Of a stretch of 42,406 bases of DNA, positions 6,078-14,646 are shown piece by piece (the stretch's first letter is position 1; each line of letters starts with the position of its first letter). Under the pieces are notes generated by a model that searched no databases, was not told the DNA's origin, and was given only the letters and a program-made list of their open reading frames with translations. The position numbers were made by a program, and so were the translations under genes. This DNA is from CAYLLT01 sp964384465 (GTDB lineage: Bacteria > Planctomycetota > Phycisphaerae > UBA1845 > PWPN01): contig CAYLLT010000043.1 in assembly GCA_964384465.1 (NCBI GenBank), forward strand, positions 1-42,406, given 5' to 3'.

Positions 6078-9000
6078 GTGGGGTTATTCAAGGCGCGGCA
6101 TGCCGCAGCGGCCGACGGCCCACCCTGGCACGGCCACGGGCCGTCCCGTGGCAGGCTCGCGGGGCGATCGCTGGAAACGTTCGCGCTGGTGCTGGCGGGA
6201 TGGCTGATCGGCTCAGCCGCGAGCAGTCCGGCTCAGGCACAGGTTCGGACCGGGCGCGTGGTACGATCTCAGGACGGGTCCGCTCAGACGGGGAACAACC
6301 CCTTCTCGGCGATCATTCAGCCGTCGGAGGAGGCCAGCACGCTGCTACGGCGGGCGGGTGAGGCCATCGAACGCGCCGACTGGAAGCTGGCCGTCGATTC
6401 GCTTCAGCGGCTGGTTGAATTGCCCGGCGAACACGTCCTGACCTCCGATGGGCGGACGTATGAATCCGCCCGCCGGCAGGCCCATCGATTCATCGCCTCA
6501 CTGCCCAAACCGGGGCTGGAGGCATACCGCCTGATTTATGATGGCGAAGCGGCCGCGCTGTTCAACAAAGGCGTGGAACAGCACGACCCGTCTTTATTGC
6601 ACACGGTCGTGGAGAGGTATTTGTGCACGCATGTGGGTGATGATGCGGCGGTCACGCTGGCGGACTGGCTGGTGGACGAAGGGAGGTATTCGGAAGCAGC
6701 CGGACTGCTGCACCAGGTGCAGAGCCTCCATCCCGTGTCGGATTTGCCCGGCTGGGTGGTTCCCAGCCGCCTGGCGATCTGTGCCGCGGGGACCGGCCAG
6801 AAGCAACGGGCCAAAACGCTGCTGAAGGCTGCCGCGACGCAAACGGGCGAGGACGGAACCGGCGCACCGGCGATGCCGTTGACGGCAACGACGCGTCCGG
6901 GAAGCGAGCGATCCGCCTCGACGATGCCGTCGACGGCAATGCCGGCGTCGGCGCGCATCAAACAGATCGAAACCTACCTCTCACGGGCGGCGGTGCGGGC
7001 CGCGGGCGAAGGCGGCGGCGGCTGGCCCCTGCCGATGGGGAACACCTGCCGCAACGGCAAGCTTCCGGCGGTCGAGGCCACGTTTGTCGATTACCCTCCC
7101 TGGACGAAGAAACTGGCCAGTGACCCGAAAGCGGGAGTCGTCGCCGTGAACGAGTACGCCCGGCGCAACCACTTGCTGCCGGTCCGGCAGATGGTCACCG
7201 ATGGAAATATCCTGCTGGTCAAAGCCGAGACGGAACTGCTGGCCCTGGACGTGGATAGTTTCAGGGAGGTTTGGAGAAGTAATGAAAGGCATGATGATGC
7301 TCAGCTCAGCCCGGCTGACGAGATGAACCAGGGTCAGATCTTCATCGGCGTGAACGAGCAGGATGCGCGGGCGGCGGACGCGAAGCTGGCGAGCGATCCG
7401 CTGGTCCTTCGGTTGCTCCACGATTCGGTGGGAGCGGGCGTCACGATCGCGTTCAACATGGCCCTGACGGTGGAGTGGCCGGCCGACCCCCCGCCGCTGC
7501 TTTCCGAGAATATGGCGCGGCGATTTCCCGGCGGCATGCCCGGGCGCGACTCGTTCTCCATCACGCATCCGAATCGCGTGGCCGCGTACTCGCTGACGGA
7601 TGGTTCGTTCCTCTGGCGGACCGACAGCTCGGTCAACCCGCCCGCGGAGCGCCCGCGGGAGCGCCGCCAGATTGTGTTCCCCCCGGTCCCCGGGGCGGTC
7701 CCGCAAGCGGATAATGAGATCGAGTTTCTCTCGGCGCCAATACCGGTCGGCGATTATCTGCTGGCCCCCTGCCGGATCAACAGCGATCTTCATGCGGCGG
7801 TGCTCGATCCGAAGGACGGCAAGCTCATCCGGCAGGTTTACCTGTGCGGCACGGGCGGCGGCCCGTTCAACTCACTCGACACGCTGGAGCCCTGCGTTGC
7901 CGACCGGGCGGTGTTCATTCCCACCGGCCGCGGGCTGCTGGTGGCGGTGGAAACATCGGACTGGTCGGTGCGGTGGGCGTCGCGGTACGACAATCTGGAG
8001 GAATACGGCACCGATCGCGGCTGGTTGCCCACTCCGGCGATCGCGGTGGCCGACGTGGTGCTGCTGGCCCCCACTGATGCGGACTATCTGTTCTGCTTCG
8101 ATCGCTCGTCGGGCGAGCTGCGCTGGAAACTGGAGCGCGAGAACTCGAGCTATCTGCTGGGCGCTGACGACGAGCACGTGTGGATGGGCGGACATGACCT
8201 CCAGATGGTGAAGGTGGAGACGGGGGAGCGGAAGTGGCGGGCGACGGCGCCGGACCCGACCGGCCGCGGGACCATTGCTGGTGATCGCATCTATTTGCCT
8301 ACCGTCGAAGGCGCGAGGGTGTTCAATGCCCTGACCGGCGAGGAGATCAAGATGCCGGCGGTGATCAAGCCGGCGATCCTCGGCAACCTGCTGGCGTGGG
8401 AAGGCTCGTTGTACAACGTCGCGACGTTCGAGGTCAGCCGGTATCCGGATTTGGCCAAGGGCTATGAGCAGGCCGTCGCCCGTCACGCGGCCAGCCCCGG
8501 CGACGCCTCGCGTTCGATACGGCTGGCTAGTCTGGAATTGCTGAAGGACCAGCCGGACAAGGCCCTGGCCGCGCTGTCTGGAGTCGCTGATGATTCCAAG
8601 GCCGGCGATAAAGGCCAACATGCCGACGTGATTCACCTTCGCGTTCGGGCCATGCTGAGAATGGTCTCATTAAACGTAAACGGCGTCACCGCCGATGCGG
8701 CACTCAAGCTGCTGCGGGATGCCCGCAAGATCGCCGAGCTGCCGGAGGATGCGATCGAGAGTTCGCTGGCCCTGGGCGATTATCTCAGCGGGAAACAGCA
8801 ACGGCGAGAGGCCTGCCTTCAGTATCTGTCGATGATCCTCTCGGATGAAGGCGAGCAGATGATGCCCGCCGACGACGTGGGAACTTCACGTCGGGCGCGA
8901 AACATCGCCGCCGCGCGACTGACCGAGGCCTCGAAAGGATTAACCGCAAACGACGCGCGGACGGTTGAGGAGCGCATCCGGCAATTCCTCCGGCAGGCGG

Positions 9001-11090
9001 TCAGCCGGCGCGAAGCCGACTCGCTGCTGTGGCTGGTGGAGAATCCGAGCCTCGGCGAACAGAGTCATGAGGCGGCGCTGGTGCTCGGCAAATGGGCGAC
9101 TGATGAACTGCGTTTCGAGCAGGCGGAGGGCCATTTCCTTCGCGTGCTTCGCCGGGCCCGCTCGCCGGAGCTGTTGGCCGAGGCCACGGCGCGGCTGGCG
9201 GCGCTGTACCTGGGACCCGACGAGATGCATCAGCCGGTTTCGGCGGTGAAACTGCTCGATCGGCTTCAACACGATTTTGGCACGGTTAAACTCCCGAAAG
9301 AAGTAACGGTTTCCGATGCGACCACCACCCGCCCGGTGGACAATAAGAATCAACCGCTGCTGACCGGCATCGAGGTGAGCCGGATTTTGCGCGGACGCAT
9401 TAACGCACAGACACTGGCCCAGCATCGTGCGGCGATGTCGCCGATCCCGCTCGGACGCCCCGGTAATCCGACACAGCGTCCGTGCCCGAGCGCGCGGCCG
9501 CTCTCCGCGCGCGGTGAGCGGGTCGAGCCGCTGGCCGACAAAACGATGTTGTTGATCGAAAGCAACAAGCTGGAGGCGCATCGGCTCGCTGACGGCATGA
9601 TCCTCTGGCCGGCCGAGCTGCGGCTGCTCGGCGATGGCGCCGTGGACAAACCTCCGCCCGGCTGGGCACAGAACCCCCCGAACAACCGGAGTGATTCACT
9701 CGGCCGCGGGCGGTGCATCACGTACGGGCAGACGCTGGTGGTCAACAGCGAATACGGGCTGCACGCGATCGGGCTGCTGACCGGCGGCCGGCGGCTGTGG
9801 TCGCGGCGTTTCGATCCGCCGGATGTCGGCGCGCAAGACCCGAGCGCGTCCGACGCGTGGATATGGGCGCACGACGGTTACATCGTGAGCGTGGACGCCA
9901 ATCGGCATCTCGATGTGGCCGACATCAATCAGGGCGACCGCCGCCTGTGGCGCTGCACGAAGCCGGATCGGAAATGGGCGGCGGTGCGTGCCCGCGGGAC
10001 GTATGTGGTGGCGGTGGATGCGGCCCTGGAGCAGGTGGACATATTCGATCTGGCGAATGGGCAGCATAAAGGGGAATGCCGGTTTCAGCAGGACCCCTCG
10101 CCGCTGCGGCAGGTGAATATCACGCTGTATGACGATGTGATTTGCGGGCCGGCTTCTCCGCGGGAGGTGGTCGCGCTGGAGCTGGCGACGCCGGGCGTCG
10201 AACGGTGGCGGGTGAGCATGCCCGAGCCGATCTCACAGATCTTCAAGCCGCGGGCGGACGTGCTGGCGGTGGCGGACCGGGGCGGACGGGTCCAGGTGAT
10301 CGACCCAGCCACTGGAAAGAAGCTCATGGAGGCACACGCCACGCAGTGTGCCCATGGGGTGATCGACGGCGCGCTGTCAGGCGGCGTTCTGTACGTCTGC
10401 GGGTTCCAGACGCGAGTCATCGAGACGAGCGAGTTCGAGAAGCAGAGGTGGGCGCTGGCCGCGATCCGCATGGACAACGGGAGCGTGCTGTGGCAGCGCG
10501 GGGACATGGAGCCGAGAACATTTCTGTCCGACGAGATTTTGCGCTGCTCATCGAATGCCATTCCGGTGGCGGTTTTTCTGCCGGCCGGAAGTCGGCCCGC
10601 CCGCGACAGCGGCGGTTCCCAGAACGCGGAGATCGAACTCACCGTGCTCGACAAATCGAATGGCAAGCCGATCGGCGATCCGGTAAAAGTCTCGCTGAAC
10701 GCGGACAGCGGAGCGAGCCGGATTCTGGACGTGCAGGTCTGGCCGGCCCAGGGGCCGTCGACGGCCCAGGTCATGGTCACGAGCGGCGCGGTGCAGTACG
10801 CGTTCCCGGTCAGCGCGGTGGGCGGCGGCGGAACCAGGAAAGATGATGACCGCACTGGGATCGAGGAGGCCAGGGCGTCCCAAAACCCGGATAGGTCCAG
10901 ACTCGCAGGGAATAATCCTGGTCATCACCCTTCAAAAAAGGTGCGGCTCTGGAAATTGCTCGATCATCAAGGGTCGTCGACGACCCAAGGACCCGTTGAT
11001 GTCGGAACATTACTCAACTGTGGATGCCAAATAGACTGGGAAGAAGAGGAAGAGCCGACTCCGACGGAGGAGGTGGCCGGTGTTCGGTGA
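6078..11090 (+). CDS. Giant exported PQQ-like beta-propeller/TPR protein
   Basis: About 1670 residues from a GTG at 6078, chosen because AAGAGGGG lies seven bases upstream and a signal peptide follows (hydrophobic FALVLAGWLIG, then SSPAQAQ). The frame is open to 5943. A helical N-terminal part with TPR-like repeats is followed by a first propeller (about 300-800) with PQQ-type blades such as DRSSGELRWKLE and ETGERKWRA. A helical TPR stretch (about 830-1090) leads to a second propeller (about 1130-1560). No enzymatic motif was seen, so a periplasmic scaffold role is inferred. Four palindrome A copies lie in frame, two in a Thr/Ser-rich insert near residue 270. The last ~80 residues after the GGGG stretch are charged and atypical and may be a repeat-driven extension. 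It heads the rightward operon and overlaps the next gene by 11 bp. Confidence 0.85.
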   Translation: MGLFKARHAAAADGPPWHGHGPSRGRLAGRSLETFALVLAGWLIGSAASSPAQAQVRTGRVVRSQDGSAQTGNNPFSAIIQPSEEASTLLRRAGEAIERADWKLAVDSLQRLVELPGEHVLTSDGRTYESARRQAHRFIASLPKPGLEAYRLIYDGEAAALFNKGVEQHDPSLLHTVVERYLCTHVGDDAAVTLADWLVDEGRYSEAAGLLHQVQSLHPVSDLPGWVVPSRLAICAAGTGQKQRAKTLLKAAATQTGEDGTGAPAMPLTATTRPGSERSASTMPSTAMPASARIKQIETYLSRAAVRAAGEGGGGWPLPMGNTCRNGKLPAVEATFVDYPPWTKKLASDPKAGVVAVNEYARRNHLLPVRQMVTDGNILLVKAETELLALDVDSFREVWRSNERHDDAQLSPADEMNQGQIFIGVNEQDARAADAKLASDPLVLRLLHDSVGAGVTIAFNMALTVEWPADPPPLLSENMARRFPGGMPGRDSFSITHPNRVAAYSLTDGSFLWRTDSSVNPPAERPRERRQIVFPPVPGAVPQADNEIEFLSAPIPVGDYLLAPCRINSDLHAAVLDPKDGKLIRQVYLCGTGGGPFNSLDTLEPCVADRAVFIPTGRGLLVAVETSDWSVRWASRYDNLEEYGTDRGWLPTPAIAVADVVLLAPTDADYLFCFDRSSGELRWKLERENSSYLLGADDEHVWMGGHDLQMVKVETGERKWRATAPDPTGRGTIAGDRIYLPTVEGARVFNALTGEEIKMPAVIKPAILGNLLAWEGSLYNVATFEVSRYPDLAKGYEQAVARHAASPGDASRSIRLASLELLKDQPDKALAALSGVADDSKAGDKGQHADVIHLRVRAMLRMVSLNVNGVTADAALKLLRDARKIAELPEDAIESSLALGDYLSGKQQRREACLQYLSMILSDEGEQMMPADDVGTSRRARNIAAARLTEASKGLTANDARTVEERIRQFLRQAVSRREADSLLWLVENPSLGEQSHEAALVLGKWATDELRFEQAEGHFLRVLRRARSPELLAEATARLAALYLGPDEMHQPVSAVKLLDRLQHDFGTVKLPKEVTVSDATTTRPVDNKNQPLLTGIEVSRILRGRINAQTLAQHRAAMSPIPLGRPGNPTQRPCPSARPLSARGERVEPLADKTMLLIESNKLEAHRLADGMILWPAELRLLGDGAVDKPPPGWAQNPPNNRSDSLGRGRCITYGQTLVVNSEYGLHAIGLLTGGRRLWSRRFDPPDVGAQDPSASDAWIWAHDGYIVSVDANRHLDVADINQGDRRLWRCTKPDRKWAAVRARGTYVVAVDAALEQVDIFDLANGQHKGECRFQQDPSPLRQVNITLYDDVICGPASPREVVALELATPGVERWRVSMPEPISQIFKPRADVLAVADRGGRVQVIDPATGKKLMEAHATQCAHGVIDGALSGGVLYVCGFQTRVIETSEFEKQRWALAAIRMDNGSVLWQRGDMEPRTFLSDEILRCSSNAIPVAVFLPAGSRPARDSGGSQNAEIELTVLDKSNGKPIGDPVKVSLNADSGASRILDVQVWPAQGPSTAQVMVTSGAVQYAFPVSAVGGGGTRKDDDRTGIEEARASQNPDRSRLAGNNPGHHPSKKVRLWKLLDHQGSSTTQGPVDVGTLLNCGCQIDWEEEEEPTPTEEVAGVR
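6871..6893. repeat. Palindrome A, degenerate copy
   Basis: ATGCCGTTGACGGCAACGACG, reverse orientation of the long form with one central change, read as MPLTATT in the giant propeller protein. Confidence 0.8.
6918..6940. repeat. Palindrome A, degenerate long form
   Basis: The inner palindrome TGCCGTCGACGGCA is intact; the outer arms have decayed. Read as TMPSTAMP, 25 bp after the previous copy. Confidence 0.85.
10752..10767. repeat. Palindrome A, GGGCC-arm variant
   Basis: Perfect palindrome GGGCCGTCGACGGCCC in the second propeller region, read as GPSTAQ. Both arms differ from the main form in a matched way. Confidence 0.85.
10971..10986. repeat. Palindrome A, short form in the C-terminal tail
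   Basis: Perfect GGGTCGTCGACGACCC, read as GSSTTQ, in the unusual tail of the giant propeller protein. Confidence 0.95.
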
Positions 11091-12207
11091 GATGAGAACC
11101 TACGCGTTCGTGATGGTACTGGTGATCACCGGCACTGTTTGCGCGGCTCCGGCGACGGTGCCGTCGACGGCACAGCCGGCGGGGCCGGTGGAGCTTGGGT
11201 CGTTGCCGTCGACGGCATCGACGACCCTTCCGCCGCCGCTGCCGGCGCTGGTCACGCCGGAGACGCAGCAGGCCATTGATCGCGGGCTGGAGTATCTGGC
11301 CCGCTCGCAGAGCCGCGAGGGCGCGTGGCGGAACCAGGGCTACATGGGGCAGTACCCGGTGGCGATGACCGCGCTGGCGGGTGTGGCGCTGCTGTCCAAC
11401 GGCAACACCACCACGCAGGGCAAATACGCGCCGCAGGTGAGCCGGGCGGTGAACTTCCTGCTGGGCTGCTCCGATCCGGCCAACGGGCTGATCTCACGCT
11501 TGGAGGAGGAGAGCCGGTCGATGTACGGGCACGGCTTCAGCATGCTGTTCCTCGGGGAGCTGTACGGGATGGAGGAGGATGTGGCCAAGCAGGCCCGCAT
11601 CCGGCAGGTGCTCCAGCGGGCGGTGGAGCTGACCGGGCGCAGTCAGAGCCGCGACGGCGGCTGGCTGTACACGCCTCATTCGGGTGGCGACGAAGGCTCG
11701 GTGACGATCACGCAGTTGCAGGGTCTGCGTGCGTGCCGAAATGCGGGTGTGGCGGTGCCTCGCGAGACAATCAGGAACGCACTCGGCTATCTGGAGAAAT
11801 CGGCGATGCCGGACGGCGGGATTTCCTATCGCGCGGACCGCCAGCCGCCCAGCCGCCCGCCCATCACCGCCGCGGCGGTCGCTTGCTGGTACAATGCGGG
11901 CGATTACGATAACCCGCTGGCCAAGAAGGCCCTCGAATACATCAAGACGAACGTCGGCCGGGGCAGCAGCCAGAACAATACGTGGGGTCACTACTTTTAC
12001 GCCCACTTCTACATGGCCCAGGTGATGTGGCTGAGCGGGCCGAAAGAGTGGGAATGGTACTTTCCGTCGATGCGCGACCGGCTGCTGGCCACGCAGTCGT
12101 CGGACGGGTCGTGGGAAGGCGACGGCGTCGGCAAGACGTATGGCACAGCGATCGCGCTGGTGATTTTGCAGATGCCGTATGGGACGTTGCCGATCCTTCA
12201 GCGCTGA
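11080..12207 (+). CDS. Exported prenyltransferase/squalene-cyclase-type repeat protein
   Basis: 375 residues of the alpha/alpha-toroid family (prenyltransferase/terpene-cyclase repeats). Seen: a signal peptide (AFVMVLVITGTVCAAP), then repeated modules ending in SQSREGAW, SQSRDGGW and SSDGSWEG, each following a helix such as AIDRGLEYLAR. The cyclase DxDD motif was not found, so a structural or binding role is likelier than catalysis. Palindrome A copies add VPSTA and GSLPSTASTT between the signal peptide and the fold. I kept the GTG start, which overlaps the previous gene by 11 bp, because GGAGGAGG lies exactly six bases upstream. ATG 11092 is the alternative. Tight coupling to the propeller gene suggests the two products work together. 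Confidence 0.85.
   Translation: MFGEMRTYAFVMVLVITGTVCAAPATVPSTAQPAGPVELGSLPSTASTTLPPPLPALVTPETQQAIDRGLEYLARSQSREGAWRNQGYMGQYPVAMTALAGVALLSNGNTTTQGKYAPQVSRAVNFLLGCSDPANGLISRLEEESRSMYGHGFSMLFLGELYGMEEDVAKQARIRQVLQRAVELTGRSQSRDGGWLYTPHSGGDEGSVTITQLQGLRACRNAGVAVPRETIRNALGYLEKSAMPDGGISYRADRQPPSRPPITAAAVACWYNAGDYDNPLAKKALEYIKTNVGRGSSQNNTWGHYFYAHFYMAQVMWLSGPKEWEWYFPSMRDRLLATQSSDGSWEGDGVGKTYGTAIALVILQMPYGTLPILQR
11158..11173. repeat. Palindrome A, GTGCC-arm variant
   Basis: Perfect GTGCCGTCGACGGCAC just after the signal peptide codons of the toroid protein, identical to the copy at 4238. Confidence 0.9.
11197..11227. repeat. Palindrome A, 31-bp long form
   Basis: An intact long copy read as GSLPSTASTTL in the linker between signal peptide and toroid fold, 23 bp after the previous copy. 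Confidence 0.95.
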
Positions 12208-12228
12208 ATCGGCAAAACGTTCGGTTGT

Positions 12229-12354
12229 TGAACCGCCAAGGCGCCAAGAAGAGGATGAGGGATTTGAAATCGGAATTTGAAATTTGAGATTTGAAATCTG
12301 AATTCTCTTGGCGTCTTGGCGATTTTATACTCCTGCGCCTTGGCGGTTTAACAG
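12229..12354. repeat. Family H composite repeat upstream of moxR
   Basis: Arms ACCGCCAAGGCGCCAAGAA and CTTGGCGTCTTGGCG / GCGCCTTGGCGGTTTA enclose an AT-rich core of TTTGAAATTTGAGATTTG words. It occupies nearly the whole gap before moxR. The repeat at 21961-22113 has the same layout and core but different arms. Confidence 0.8.
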
Positions 12355-12372
12355 TTTTTAGAAGGAACTCGC

Positions 12373-13512
<1,140 letters not shown>

Positions 13513-14428
13513 AGTCCTCACGAAGATCTCGCGCCTGGAGCTGCGGGCGCGGATGGTCGTCGAGGGGTTCATCTGCGGCATGCACCAGAGCCCGTACCAC
13601 GGGTTCAGCGTGGAGTTCGCCACGCACCGTGAGTACGTGCCCGGCGACGACATTCGTCACATCGACTGGCGGCTGTTCGGCCGCGGCGACCGGCTGTACA
13701 TCAAGCAGTACGAGGAAGAGACCAACCTCCGCACGCATATTCTGCTCGACTGCTCGCGGTCGATGGCGTATCCGGAGCACGAGCACGATGGACGCATGAC
13801 CAAGTTCGACTACGCGTGCACGGCGGCCGCGTCCTTGATCTATCTGCTCATGCACCAGCAGGACGCTTGCGGGCTGCTGCTGTTCGATCACGCGGTCCGC
13901 GAGCAGATCCCCACGACCAGCAGCACGTCTCAACTGCGATCCATGATCGAGCTGATCGAACGCAACCCGCCCGACAGCACGACTGAAGTGAAGATGCTGT
14001 TCTCGCAGCTTGCCGAGCAGCTCAAGAAGCGCAGCCTCATCATCGTCATCAGCGATCTGCTCACCAACCTTGACGATCTCATCCTGGGTCTGCAACGGCT
14101 GCGCTATACGCGGCATGACGTGATCGTGCTGCACGTGCTGGATCATGACGAGATCGAGTTCCCGTTCGAGGACAACACGATGTTCGAGGGGCTGGAGCGG
14201 CCGGATATCCAGTTGCTGACCGACCCGCAGGCATTGCGGCAAAGTTACATCGAGATTGTGCAGGCGTTTATCAGCCGCGTGCGGTCGGCCTGTGCGGATC
14301 ATCGGATCGATTACCGGCTGCTGTCCACGCGCGACCCGCTGGATGCGGCGTTGTCTGCGTTCCTGGCGGCGCGGATGCATTCGATGTCGAGGTGAGCCGC
14401 GGCGAGCGAACCGCGAAGCGTGAGAGAA

Positions 14429-14630
14429 ACCCGCAACGCGGGTGAAAGTGTTTAGCCGGGGGCGTAAGCCCCCGGAAAAGACCGGCCATAGAAATAATGT
14501 AGCCCCGAAGGGGCGGCAGAATCATCCGAGCAATGCGTCTGTCGCCCCCTCCGGGGGCTCTGGTGTATTTTCGAGATCCGCTACCCGGGGCTTACGCCCC
14601 GGGCTAACGACTGTCGCTCCTCCGGAGCTT
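14429..14630. repeat. Family C hairpin array (GGGGCGTAAGCCCC / CCCCGAAGGGG)
   Basis: The array contains several hairpins. CCGGGGGC-GTAA-GCCCCCGG lies at 14456-14475, an AGCCCCGAAGGGGC hairpin at 14501, a GCCCCCTCCGGGGGC hairpin at 14544, and CCCGGGGC-TTAC-GCCCCGGG at 14584-14603. It fills the gap between the DUF58 and vWA genes. A matching array lies at 26788-26985. Confidence 0.85.
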
Positions 14631-14646
14631 CACGACCGGGGCGTTA

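Noticed and set aside
11080..12207. Functional squalene or terpene cyclase
   Set aside because: The alpha/alpha-toroid repeats are present but the DxDD catalytic motif is not, and the protein is exported.
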